64,000 bases of DNA from Selenomonas dianae (GTDB lineage Bacteria > Bacillota > Negativicutes > Selenomonadales > Selenomonadaceae): assembly GCF_030644225.1 (NCBI RefSeq), contig NZ_CP128650.1, positions 2,098,001 to 2,162,000 of the forward strand, read 5' to 3'. The notes beneath the pieces were generated by a model that was not told the origin of the DNA, made no database searches, and worked only from the letters and a program-made list of their open reading frames with translations. Shown here piece by piece: positions 16,863 to 25,319 of the stretch (position 1 is the stretch's first letter; every line of letters begins with the position of its first letter). The translations under genes and the position numbers were made by a program.

Positions 16863-18080
16863 TCAACCGCACTGCAAAATCAGGTGGACACGGTCGAAAT
16901 TCCGTGCGGCAAGGTCTTCCTTCCGAATCCAGAAGTAGATCAGACCACAGTCGCCGTACATCAGCTCCGTATCCTCGTCCGTCACCGTCCCCATTTGCAG
17001 CAGCAATACCCAACGATCCACGGATGTTTCCACCGGATCCGCATCCTCCTCTTCGGGGCGCCGTGCGTGCACATCCCCCTCGATGTCTCTGCTGTAAAGC
17101 TCACACTCCGGCTCCATTTCGCCCTGAATCTCATCCGCATAGCCGAGCATCTTCATGGGATTGTCCTCGTGTGCGGCAGCATCGTATCCGAACTCCGCCC
17201 GCAGTTCGTTGTAGGTGTCCCAATCCACCTCTTTCCCGCTCCTGCGGCTGTATGCAAAGGACGACAGGAGACTGACGGCATCCGCAAACGTCAGTGCCTG
17301 TTCGCCCACGCTCCACTCCTTCGTTTCCGCCGGGATCTCCGTCGAAACAAGCTGCTCCGTCTCCGGAAAATAATAGACGCGCGCATAGCCCTTGTGCCCC
17401 GGTTCGAAGCCCCACTCCATCGACATGGTCTCATAGAAGAAGCTGAGCACGCCCGTCTTCGGCAGGAGCCCCGTGCGGTCGTACTGCGCGGCTTCGCCAA
17501 GGTTGATCTGGGCGAGAAAGGCAAGCGGACGGTTCTTCGTCACTCCCTCGAAGTCCGTTCCCTTATAGTACGGCCAGGCAAAATCTGCGGGCAGGTCGGG
17601 CGTTCCGTAGAACTTGCTTGCCCCGACGGGAAGTTTTTTCTGCGAAGGATGATGTGTAATCACAATCTCCCGCCGCTGTGTGCGTTCAAAGAACGCCGTC
17701 ACCGCACGGCGCAGACATTCCCGCTCCGCTTCAACTTCGCGCACGAGCTGTTCCACGCTCATAGAAGCGGGTTCCTCCGCATACCAGCCGTGCCTGTTTT
17801 CAACCGCCTCTTTGCACCGTTCCGTCATCCCGCCGGGCTTGCCAAAGAAGACGCGCTCGATCTCCGCCTTGCCCGCCGCATCATGCTCCGCCGCTTCCAA
17901 ATATTGCAGAGCCAGACGCAAAGCACAAAGTTTCGGATAACGATTGACCGCAAAAAAGTACAGGGCATAGCCCATGCGGTAGTTCCAGAGCGCATCACGT
18001 GCGGATTCCGAAACCTCGTTCAGTGTCTTGATGGCATCGAAAAAGCTGCGCTCCTCGATGGATTCCTGCGCGGTCTTCAT
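16863..18080 (-). CDS. DUF1963 (YwqG-like) protein
   Basis: 405 residues. The ATG chosen overlaps the stop of the TRAP permease gene (ATGA). The N-terminal ~150 residues are helical and charged. From about 155 onward it resembles DUF1963/YwqG: KLPVGASKFYGTPDLPADFA, RPLAFLAQINLGEAAQYDRT, GVLSFFYETMSMEWGF, and a C-terminal RWVLLLQMGTVTD...YGDCGLIYFWIRKEDL. YwqG-type proteins are cytoplasmic and of unknown biochemical role. Coupling to the transporter gene implies co-expression but not necessarily a common function. The acidic insert at 330-370 (IEGDVHARRPEEEDADPVET) is unusual. Confidence 0.75.
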   Translation of the reverse strand: MKTAQESIEERSFFDAIKTLNEVSESARDALWNYRMGYALYFFAVNRYPKLCALRLALQYLEAAEHDAAGKAEIERVFFGKPGGMTERCKEAVENRHGWYAEEPASMSVEQLVREVEAERECLRRAVTAFFERTQRREIVITHHPSQKKLPVGASKFYGTPDLPADFAWPYYKGTDFEGVTKNRPLAFLAQINLGEAAQYDRTGLLPKTGVLSFFYETMSMEWGFEPGHKGYARVYYFPETEQLVSTEIPAETKEWSVGEQALTFADAVSLLSSFAYSRRSGKEVDWDTYNELRAEFGYDAAAHEDNPMKMLGYADEIQGEMEPECELYSRDIEGDVHARRPEEEDADPVETSVDRWVLLLQMGTVTDEDTELMYGDCGLIYFWIRKEDLAARNFDRVHLILQCG

Positions 18081-19996
18081 GCCGCTGCCTTCTTCACGCG
18101 GATATACTGCATCGCAAGAATCACGGCGAAGATGGCACACCCGATGATGTCGGTGGTGCCGCCGGGCTTTATCATGAACAGCCCCGCACCGATGAGGAGG
18201 ATGCGCTCATACATGCGGCAGTGATCGGCAAGGAAGCCGCAGAGCGCGGAGCTGAGGGCGATCATGCCCGCGAGTGCGGAGAGTGTCGCCATAACGAGGG
18301 CGAACGGCGTCGCGTCCACCATCAGAATCACGGGGGACAACACGAAGATGTACGGGATGATGAACGCCGCAATCGCGAGTTTCGACGCGTGTACGCCGGT
18401 TCTCAGCGCATTTCCCCCGCTGATGCCCGCCCCTGCGTAGGCGGCGAGCGCGACGGGCGGGGTCACGTCCGCGATGATGCCGAAGTAGAACACAAACATA
18501 TGCGCCGCGAGGATGGGTACGCCCATCTGGACGAGTGCGGGCGCGGCAATGGTCGAGGTGATGACATAGTTCGCCGTGGTCGGTACGCCCATGCCGAGGA
18601 CGATCGCCGTAATCATGGTGAAGAACATCGCGGGCAGGAGCATCCCTCCCGCCATCTCGATCAGTCCCGAGGCGAGGCGCAGTCCGACGCCCGTCTTGGT
18701 GACGACACCGATGATGATGCCCGCCGCCGCACAGGCGATGAGCACGCCGAGCACCGCCTTTGCCCCGCGCTCCAGCCCGTAGACGATCTCAATCGGCTTC
18801 ATGCGCGTAGATTTCCGCAGCATGGCACAGGTGATGGAGAGGAAAATGGCGACAAGCGCCGCACGCATGGGCGTATACCCCGAGACGAGGAGATAGACGA
18901 TAACGACGAGCGGGATCGCGAGATGGCCGCGCTCCTTTAGGAGGGTCAGGGGATTCGGCAGTTCGCTGCGCGGGATTCCTTTGAGGTTCTTGCGCTTTGC
19001 CTCGAAATGCACGCCGAGCCACACGCCCGTAAAGTAGAGGAGCGCAGGGATCGCCGCCGCCTTGACGACCTCGATGTAGGACACGCCGACGAACTCCGCC
19101 ATGAGGAACGCCGCCGCCCCCATGACGGGAGGCATGAGCTGCCCGCCCGTGGATGCCGCCGCCTCGACCGCGCCCGCGAAGTTCGGATGGTAGCCGAGCT
19201 TTTTCATCATCGGGATGGTGAGCGAGCCCGTACCGACGACGTTTGCGACGGAGCTGCCCGAAACCGTTCCCATGAGGCCGCTTGAAAGCACGGCGACCTT
19301 CGCAGGGCCGCCGCTCGCCCAGCCCGCGACAGCGTTGGCAAGGTCGATGAAAAACTTGCCGAGCCCCGTGCTCTCAAGGTACGCGCCAAAGAGGATGAAC
19401 AGGAAGATGAACGTCGAGGACACGCCGAGCGGGATGCCGAAGATGCCCTCCGTCGTATAGTAGAGGTGACTGATGAGCTGTTCGGGCGAAAGTCCTCTGT
19501 GCGCGAGCACACCCGGCATATACGGACCGAGGAAGGCATACGCGAGGAAACAGAGCACGACCGTCACCATCGGCAGCCCCACGACGCGCCGTGCCGCCTC
19601 GATGACGAGCAGGATGCCGATCCCGCCCACGACAATATCCGCCGTCGTAGCAGAGCCCGCACGCGTCACGAGTTCGCGGTACTGGACGACGATGTAGGCG
19701 GGTGCCGCCGCGCCGAGGACAGCAAGGAGCACGTCGATCGGGTGGAAAAAGTGATCGCGCGTCCACGCACGGCGGCAGGGATAGAGCAGATATGCGAGCG
19801 AGAGTCCGAAACCGAGGTGAACGGCACGCTGCAGCTGTGCGTCGAGGATGCCAAAGGTCGCCGTATAGAGCTGAAAGATGGAAAATGTGATGGCAATGGC
19901 GGCGATGATTTTCTGCGGCAGCCCTGCATAGTGGGCGGTGTTTGATTCGCGGTCGTATTTTTTGAGGACTGCTTCGGCAGTCTTGTGATCGGTCAT
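18077..19996 (-). CDS. TRAP transporter fused permease (TAXI type, DctQ-DctM fusion)
   Basis: 639 residues from MTDHKTAEAVLKKY, preceded by AAAGGATG; the upstream extension is rejected. The first ~170 residues contain DctQ-like helices, the remainder the DctM-like domain with about twelve helices (SGSSVANVVGTGSLTIPMMK, TGGQLMPPVMGAAAFLMAEF, GMGVPTTANYVITSTIAAP). Such fused permeases work with TAXI-family soluble receptors, two of which are encoded just upstream, and a DUF1850 protein. Transport is driven by an ion gradient; substrates for TAXI systems are mostly organic acids such as 2-oxoglutarate or glutamate, but the one here is unknown. Confidence 0.93.
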   Translation of the reverse strand: MTDHKTAEAVLKKYDRESNTAHYAGLPQKIIAAIAITFSIFQLYTATFGILDAQLQRAVHLGFGLSLAYLLYPCRRAWTRDHFFHPIDVLLAVLGAAAPAYIVVQYRELVTRAGSATTADIVVGGIGILLVIEAARRVVGLPMVTVVLCFLAYAFLGPYMPGVLAHRGLSPEQLISHLYYTTEGIFGIPLGVSSTFIFLFILFGAYLESTGLGKFFIDLANAVAGWASGGPAKVAVLSSGLMGTVSGSSVANVVGTGSLTIPMMKKLGYHPNFAGAVEAAASTGGQLMPPVMGAAAFLMAEFVGVSYIEVVKAAAIPALLYFTGVWLGVHFEAKRKNLKGIPRSELPNPLTLLKERGHLAIPLVVIVYLLVSGYTPMRAALVAIFLSITCAMLRKSTRMKPIEIVYGLERGAKAVLGVLIACAAAGIIIGVVTKTGVGLRLASGLIEMAGGMLLPAMFFTMITAIVLGMGVPTTANYVITSTIAAPALVQMGVPILAAHMFVFYFGIIADVTPPVALAAYAGAGISGGNALRTGVHASKLAIAAFIIPYIFVLSPVILMVDATPFALVMATLSALAGMIALSSALCGFLADHCRMYERILLIGAGLFMIKPGGTTDIIGCAIFAVILAMQYIRVKKAAA

Positions 19997-20088
19997 AGAG
20001 AGTTCACATCCTTTGAGGAAAGTGTCTATATATTTCGCAAAAACAGCACAAAAGAAATACGAGGCCGCCGGCCGGCAGCCTCGGAATG

Positions 20089-20556
20089 TCATAGAAAATA
20101 GGTGTAGAGCGGCGCGACGACGAGGTCGATGCGCGTGCCGACGGGATACATCTCGTAGGCGGGAACACGCGTCCCGCCCGCCTCAATCGTCAGCTGTGTG
20201 CCGACACCCGTACGGAGACTGAGCGCAGGATAGTCGCGATCCATGTCGAGGACGAAGTAGTCGCCCTCCTGTCGGAACGTCCCCTCCTCGGGGAGAAACG
20301 GCAGTCCGACCCCGTGCGACTGATAGCGCGTACCCGTGAGGTGGAAATGTCCGTCCGCATACGCAGTCAGGAACTCCTCGACGGGGGTTTTCTGTACGGA
20401 GTGGATAAAATGAACCGTCAGAGGAACTTCGTCGCGCAGCTGCCGCACGAGGACAGTCTTTTGCCCGTCCACCTGCAAAAAGAGAGCGGGTGTGCTCAGA
20501 ATATCAAACGCAACGAGCACTGCCGCCGCCGCGAGCGCAATCAGATACGCTCTCAT
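20089..20556 (-). CDS. DUF1850 protein, TRAP-associated
   Basis: 155 residues with one N-terminal membrane anchor/signal (LIALAAAAVLVAFDIL) followed by a small extracytoplasmic domain with HFIHSVQKTPVEEFL, typical of DUF1850. The family is repeatedly encoded between TAXI receptors and fused TRAP permeases, which is exactly the arrangement here: the start overlaps the end of the receptor gene by four bases. A role as an accessory of the transporter is inferred from this linkage. Confidence 0.85.
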   Translation of the reverse strand: MRAYLIALAAAAVLVAFDILSTPALFLQVDGQKTVLVRQLRDEVPLTVHFIHSVQKTPVEEFLTAYADGHFHLTGTRYQSHGVGLPFLPEEGTFRQEGDYFVLDMDRDYPALSLRTGVGTQLTIEAGGTRVPAYEMYPVGTRIDLVVAPLYTYFL

Positions 20557-21527
20557 TTCTCGTTAAAGAACTTCTCCGCGCCCGCATTCATCGGCAGGGA
20601 CATCCCCGCCTTTGCCGTGTCCTTCGTGATCTGCTTGCCGACGGCGTGCGCTGCCTGCAGACGGTCGAGATTCGAGAAGATTGCCTTGGTGATGCTGTAG
20701 CCGAGATCGGCGTCTACCGAAGGACCCGCGACGAGCATCGCCATCACGGAGACGCTTGGGACAGCCTCGTCAAAGCCCGCATACGTCCCGGCGGGAATGA
20801 CGGTCTTGGTGTAGAACGGATACTTTGCGATCAGATCGTCCGCTATTTTATCCTCCACCGGCAGCAGACGCACGGGGTTCTGCGCAGCGATGTCCTGCAC
20901 GGATGCCGTCGGGTAGCCCGCCGTCAGAACGGCGACATCCACATTGCCGTCCTTGAGTGCGCTCGCGCCCTCGGCGAACGAGAGGAACTTTGCATCAATA
21001 TCATCATACGATACGCCGTATGCGGCGAGGATCTGACGCACGTTTGCCTCCACGCCCGAGCCTGCCGCGCCGACCGCGACGCGCTTGCCCTTCAGCTCTG
21101 CGAGATTCTTGATCCCCGAGGACTGGAGCGTGACGAACTGGCACGTCTCGGGATAGAGCGAGGCGATGCCCTGCAGACCGTCCACCTTCTTGTCCGCGAA
21201 CATTTCCGTACCGTTGACCGCATAGAAGGTAATATCGTTCTGCACCGTCGCGAGATCCACCGCCCCGTCGCGCAGCATATTGATATTGGCAACGGATGCA
21301 CCCGTGCTCTGGGCGCTGGCGTTCATGCCCTTAATATCCTTGTTCAGCACCTCGGCGATTGCACCGCCGATGGGGTAGTACGTACCTGCCGTGCCGCCCG
21401 TTCCGATGTTGAGGAACTTCTTATCTCCCGACGAAGCGGAGTCGCCGCCGCAGCCGGTGAGAAGCGCGGCAGAGAATACAAGGACCGCACCTGCCGCAAG
21501 AATTTTCTTTACGGTAGAGATATTCAT
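20553..21527 (-). CDS. TAXI-family TRAP receptor lipoprotein (copy 1)
   Basis: 324 residues from MNISTVKKILAAG (ribosome site GGAGGGAAAG). Lipobox ALLTGC; the mature part has FLNIGTGGTAGTYYPIGGAI, which is the family hallmark, and AVLTAGYPTASVQDIA. Solute receptor for the fused TRAP permease. It is a close paralogue of the next gene and shares long identical stretches including the C-terminal SLPMNAGAEKFFNEK. The pair probably binds related solutes or reflects a dosage duplication. Confidence 0.92.
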   Translation of the reverse strand: MNISTVKKILAAGAVLVFSAALLTGCGGDSASSGDKKFLNIGTGGTAGTYYPIGGAIAEVLNKDIKGMNASAQSTGASVANINMLRDGAVDLATVQNDITFYAVNGTEMFADKKVDGLQGIASLYPETCQFVTLQSSGIKNLAELKGKRVAVGAAGSGVEANVRQILAAYGVSYDDIDAKFLSFAEGASALKDGNVDVAVLTAGYPTASVQDIAAQNPVRLLPVEDKIADDLIAKYPFYTKTVIPAGTYAGFDEAVPSVSVMAMLVAGPSVDADLGYSITKAIFSNLDRLQAAHAVGKQITKDTAKAGMSLPMNAGAEKFFNEK

Positions 21528-21604
21528 GTTCTTTCCCTCCATGATGAAATAGAAAAGCTCTCGAACTATCGTCGCGTACGGCGATAATGAATGTATATTA
21601 TCAT

Positions 21605-21638
21605 AAAGCATCCCCCACGTGCAAGCGGGAGATGCTTT
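21605..21638. terminator. Hairpin between the two TAXI receptor genes
   Basis: AAAGCATC and GATGCTTT flank CCCC/GGGG-type pairing; no clear T-run follows. It may be an RNA processing or partial termination site separating expression of the two receptors. Confidence 0.5.
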
Positions 21639-21673
21639 GTATGATGGTATACACGCGCATACGGACGAAACTC

Positions 21674-22645
21674 TCATTTCTCGTTAAAGAACTTCTCCGC
21701 GCCCGCATTCATCGGCAGCGACATCCCCATCTGCACCGTCTCCCGCGTGATCTGCCGAGCGACGGGATGCGCTGTCCGCAGACGGTCAAGGTTCGAGAAA
21801 ATCGCCTTTGTCACGGTGTAGCCAAGTTCCTCGTTCACCGTGGGTCCCGCGACGAGCATCGCCATCACGGAAACACTCGGAACAGCCTCGTCAAAGCCCA
21901 CATACGTCCCGGCGGGGATGACGGTCTTGGTGTAGAACGGATACTGCGCGATCAACGCATCGGCAATCTCGTCCTCCACAGGCAGCAGACGCACGGGATG
22001 CTGTGCGGCGATGTCCTGCACGGATGCCGTCGGATAGCCCGCCGTCAGAACGGCGACATCGACGTTGCCGTCCTTGAGTGCGCTCGCCCCCTCGGCGAAC
22101 GAGAGGAACTTCGCATCAATATCATCATACGATACGCCGTATGCGGCGAGGATCTGGCGCACATTCGCCTCCACCCCCGAGCCGACCGCACCGACTGCGA
22201 CGCGCCTCCCCTTCAGCTCGGAGAGGCTCTTGATGCCCGAAGAGCGGAGCGTGACGAACTGGCACGTCTCGGGATAGAGCGCGGCAACGCCCTTGAGACC
22301 GTTCACCTTCTTGTCCACGAACATCTCCGTACCGTTCGCGGCGTAGTATGCAATATCGTTCTGCACCGTCGCGAGGTCGATCGTCCCATCGCCAAGCATA
22401 TTGACATTGGCGACGGACGCGCCCGTGCTCTGTGCGTTCGCACTCATGCCGGGGATCTCCTTGTTCAGCACCTCGGCGATTGCGCCGCCGATGGGGTAGT
22501 ACGTCCCCGCCGTGCCGCCCGTTCCGATGTTGAGGAACTTCTTCCCCTCCACGTCGGAGTTGCCGTTGCATCCGGTGAAGAACACCGCTGCGGCTGCAAG
22601 AACAGCACCGACTGCAAGAGTTTTCTTGATGGTAGAAATCTTCAT
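21674..22645 (-). CDS. TAXI-family TRAP receptor lipoprotein (copy 2)
   Basis: 323 residues with lipobox VFFTGC and the hallmark FLNIGTGGTAGTYYPIGGAI. First gene of the TAXI-TRAP operon, followed by the paralogous receptor, DUF1850, permease and DUF1963 genes. It differs from copy 1 mostly in the N-terminal signal and scattered surface positions. The TAXI fold binds organic anions; substrate not assigned. Confidence 0.92.
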   Translation of the reverse strand: MKISTIKKTLAVGAVLAAAAVFFTGCNGNSDVEGKKFLNIGTGGTAGTYYPIGGAIAEVLNKEIPGMSANAQSTGASVANVNMLGDGTIDLATVQNDIAYYAANGTEMFVDKKVNGLKGVAALYPETCQFVTLRSSGIKSLSELKGRRVAVGAVGSGVEANVRQILAAYGVSYDDIDAKFLSFAEGASALKDGNVDVAVLTAGYPTASVQDIAAQHPVRLLPVEDEIADALIAQYPFYTKTVIPAGTYVGFDEAVPSVSVMAMLVAGPTVNEELGYTVTKAIFSNLDRLRTAHPVARQITRETVQMGMSLPMNAGAEKFFNEK

Positions 22646-22723
22646 GATCCACGCCTCCTGCCAATTCTCTCAGTTCTCAAAATCGTCCTGCAATTCAGGT
22701 GATTTTCTGTATTTTACCACAAT

Positions 22724-22752
22724 AAATGCCATACGCGCAAGGTATGGCATTT
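22724..22752 (-). terminator. Terminator after the small coiled-coil gene
   Basis: AAATGCCATAC/GTATGGCATTT stem followed by ATTG on the minus strand; lies before a TTGCGC-N18-TAAAAT promoter candidate for the TAXI operon. Confidence 0.6.
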
Positions 22753-22812
22753 ATGATTTTTATGTATATTTTGAGGAAAGCGCTCACTGATCCATACGGC
22801 GATTTCTGTTCG

Positions 22813-23229
22813 TCAATTCTTTACGATCTCCGCCGGCTCGCCGTTCGCCTTGGCACGCTGAATGCACGCCTTGAGGCGTGCAATATTCTTCACATGGAGG
22901 TCAATGGCAAAGCGGATGCGCTTCTTCTCCTCCTCCGTGAACTCCGGCTTCTCGTAGGCCGCACGGATGCGCTCAAGACGCGCCTCCACGTCGTGCAGCT
23001 CATCCTCCAACGGACGAACGTGCATGAGGGCGCAGCCATACACCGCACGCATGGCATCCTCGACATACTGTGCATAGCCCGGCTCGCCCGAGGACTTCTC
23101 AAGCCACTGTGCGACGTGATGGATGATGTCATACGGCGACTCGCCGCCGTGGATCATGGAAACGATCTCCATCTTCACCTGCTGTTCACGCCCGTGCGGC
23201 TGTGCGATGAGTTCCGCAGCGTCCGCCAT
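22813..23229 (-). CDS. Small charged helical protein, unknown
   Basis: 138 residues, mostly charged and helical (YEKPEFTEEEKKRIRFAIDL and RLERIRAAYEKP), no signal peptide or membrane segment. The ATG overlaps the stop of the carbonic-anhydrase-like gene (TGATG), which fixes the start and shows co-translation. I do not recognise a family. Because it is coupled to the gamma-class carbonic anhydrase homologue, it may be an accessory of that protein, but this is speculation. Confidence 0.7.
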   Translation of the reverse strand: MADAAELIAQPHGREQQVKMEIVSMIHGGESPYDIIHHVAQWLEKSSGEPGYAQYVEDAMRAVYGCALMHVRPLEDELHDVEARLERIRAAYEKPEFTEEEKKRIRFAIDLHVKNIARLKACIQRAKANGEPAEIVKN

Positions 23230-23798
23230 CAGATGACCTTTTCCCCGTGGTAGCGTTCGCCGCCGATCTCGGGATAGACACCGTACTCTACCGCCCATTC
23301 GCATTTGTACTTGAGCGCCTGTGCATGGATCGTCGCCATACGGTCGATATTCTCGCGTACGATCTTCGCGGGAACGCCCGCGACGAGCGAGTTCGGCGGG
23401 ATGACGGCGTTCTCCTTGACCACCGCGCCCGCTGCGACGATGGAGCCGCGCCCGATCTTCGCGCCCGTCAGAACGACTGCCCCCATGCCGATGAGCACGT
23501 GATCCTCGATCTCGCAGCCGTGGATGCACGCGCTGTGTCCGACCGTCACATAGTCCCCAATGATGCACGGGTTGTCGTCCGCAACGTGCAGGCAGGTGAG
23601 ATCCTGTATGTTCGAGCACACGCCGACGGAGATGTAGTTGACATCGCCGCGTGCGACCACGCCCGGCCAGAGGCTCGCGTACTGCCCGACGCGCACGTCA
23701 CCCGAGAGGAATACCTGCGGCGCGACGAACGCCTCCGCATGGATCTGCGGCGTGATGCCGTGAAATGCGGGAAAACCGTCCCCTTTGAATGTAAACAT
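23229..23798 (-). CDS. Gamma-class carbonic anhydrase family protein (YrdA/PaaY-like)
   Basis: 189 residues forming a left-handed beta-helix of hexapeptide repeats (GDVRVGQYASLWPGVVARGD, IIGDYVTVGHSACIHGCEIE, AKIGRGSIVAAGAVVKENAV). The metal-ligand histidines are visible in LHVADDN and VGHSACIHGC. Members bind Zn or Fe as trimers; many are of unknown activity, some are true carbonic anhydrases. Ribosome site AAAGGA before ATG. It is followed by an overlapping small unknown gene. Confidence 0.88.
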   Translation of the reverse strand: MFTFKGDGFPAFHGITPQIHAEAFVAPQVFLSGDVRVGQYASLWPGVVARGDVNYISVGVCSNIQDLTCLHVADDNPCIIGDYVTVGHSACIHGCEIEDHVLIGMGAVVLTGAKIGRGSIVAAGAVVKENAVIPPNSLVAGVPAKIVRENIDRMATIHAQALKYKCEWAVEYGVYPEIGGERYHGEKVI

Positions 23799-23819
23799 AA
23801 TGTATCCTTTCTAAAGGAA

Positions 23820-24890
23820 TCACCCTTTTGCCTCAAACGGCTTACTCCCATGCGCCGCATGGTAGTACGTGTGTGCGGCGGCAAAGACGGCGGCGCTCGG
23901 CGCAATGTCGCCTGTGCGCGTACCGTCCTCCTCCGCGTTCTTTTTTCGGCGTACGCCGTGCGCCTCCTCCGCCGCTGCGTCGGGCGCAGTATTCGGCAGA
24001 TGCTTGTACTCCTCGGAGTTTGCGTACTCCATCCATTCGCGCTGGAGCGCACGCAGGAGGTAGACCTTCTCGTTGTCGAGCGGCGAAAGACGGCTCTGCT
24101 CCTGCGCCGTGCGGAGCATATCATCCATCTCCTCAGGGGAGAACACGCGGCGGTTGTCGTATGAACTGTGCGTCGCAGATCGCTGCTCAAAGCCTGCCCG
24201 CGCCCTGTGCGGGCTCTCCGGCGCACTGTCGGCACGTGCGTCTCCCCCATCCTGTGCGGCACTCGGCTGCGCAGTCAAAGTCCCGCCGGGCTCTGCACCA
24301 AGCGCCTCACGCCCGAGCGCCCCCTGCATCTCCCCCGTCGTCGGGGCGGCATCCGCACCCTCTCCCGCAGAGGCATCGAGCGCATCGCCCGCGGCAGGTG
24401 TCCCGCCCGCCGTCATGACGGGCGATCCCGCTGCTCCCTCCGCACCGCTGCCCGCACCACGCGTGCTCGGCAGTTCCCCGCCGCCCTTCTGCATCTCTGA
24501 GAGTACGGAGAGATTCGCCTGCGCCACAGCGCGCTGCGCCTCGTCCTTCGTCTTGGCACGTTTCAGTGCGCGGGCAAGCATCTCGCGCCGCTCCTCGATC
24601 CGCACCACCTTCTCATAGAGATCCGGATTGTTCTCCTTGAGATACTTCATATCGGTCGCAGAGAGTTTCTGTCCCTGCCGCAGCTTCTGCCGAATCTGCT
24701 GTTCGCGGTTGGCATCGGTCTTTTCCCGCGCCCGCTGCAGATCGCTCACGCACATCCTGCCCTCCGGCACGGGCGATCCCATCGCCTGTACAAGACTCTG
24801 CCCCGTTTTGATCCGATACTTCATCACACGCTGCAAATTCCGCAGCTGCGTATAGTCGCTGATCTTTCCGATTCCATCGAAACGCGCCAT
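23820..24890 (-). CDS. Charged, low-complexity hypothetical protein
   Basis: 356 residues from MARFDGIGKISDYTQLRNLQ; GGAGG precedes this ATG, whereas the upstream in-frame extension has no ribosome site. Residues 1-140 are basic and helical (KLRQGQKLSATDMKYLKENN, a likely coiled coil). Residues 150-260 are a disordered Ala/Gly/Pro/Ser-rich linker, followed by another helical block (RVFSPEEMDDMLRTAQEQSR). No signal peptide or membrane helix. Not recognised; no catalytic motif seen. It stands alone, downstream of the candidate ncRNA and upstream of the carbonic-anhydrase-like gene. Confidence 0.65.
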   Translation of the reverse strand: MARFDGIGKISDYTQLRNLQRVMKYRIKTGQSLVQAMGSPVPEGRMCVSDLQRAREKTDANREQQIRQKLRQGQKLSATDMKYLKENNPDLYEKVVRIEERREMLARALKRAKTKDEAQRAVAQANLSVLSEMQKGGGELPSTRGAGSGAEGAAGSPVMTAGGTPAAGDALDASAGEGADAAPTTGEMQGALGREALGAEPGGTLTAQPSAAQDGGDARADSAPESPHRARAGFEQRSATHSSYDNRRVFSPEEMDDMLRTAQEQSRLSPLDNEKVYLLRALQREWMEYANSEEYKHLPNTAPDAAAEEAHGVRRKKNAEEDGTRTGDIAPSAAVFAAAHTYYHAAHGSKPFEAKG

Positions 24891-24911
24891 ACCATTACCT
24901 CCATGTAATGT

Positions 24912-24953
24912 GAAAAACGCTGATAAAACAAGAATGCATACATCAGCGCTTCC
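24912..24953. repeat. Possible short MITE-end hairpin
   Basis: ACGCTGATAAAA and ATCAGCGCTTCC, both like MITE termini, face each other across only 15 bp. It may be an internally deleted MITE or a chance hairpin in the leader of the hypothetical gene. Confidence 0.35.
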
Positions 24954-25031
24954 GAAAATCCTTTCTATAACAACATCGGCATCCGATGCCGACGGCATAA
25001 GCCGCTGCCCATATTCTATCGTATTTGGAGC

Positions 25032-25254
25032 AAAAAGAAAAGCCGACGCATTCGCCGGCTTTGATTTCCTGTCGTCATTTGGTCGTCCATGCACCATTTA
25101 TATATAGAACAATTCCATCGTGCAGACACTAATCACCCCGCCAAGTCCCGAGGTGCTCCCCCACCAAGGCCGACTAATCGTTCCAAACGTGCGCGCACCG
25201 CTCCCGTCGTCCGCAACAGGACGTACGGCACACCGCAAAACAGGAAATTTATAG
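25032..25254 (-). ncRNA. Candidate ~220-nt non-coding RNA
   Basis: A promoter (TTGCAA 25284-25289, TAAAAT 25261-25266, 17-bp spacer) is followed by ~220 nt without a credible ORF. It ends in a strong terminator (AAAGCCG, loop, GCCGGCUUU, then UUCUUUUUG). The transcript is GC-rich and structured, with hairpins CGUCC/GGACG and GGUG/CACC and a repeated GAUUAGU motif about 45 nt apart. The first CCUGU could pair with ACAGG near the 3' end, closing the fold. It does not match SRP, RNase P or tmRNA signatures; 6S RNA is possible but not demonstrated. Confidence 0.55.
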
Positions 25255-25260
25255 ATATGT

Positions 25261-25289
25261 ATTTTATCATATTTCTCACCATATTGCAA
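25261..25289 (-). promoter_or_regulatory. Promoter of the candidate ncRNA
   Basis: TTGCAA-N17-TAAAAT on the minus strand. The IS481-family element is inserted only 31 bp upstream of the -35, so the promoter core is intact. Confidence 0.6.
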
Positions 25290-25319
25290 GAGAATCACTT
25301 CGCTTTCTAAAAATTTCTT

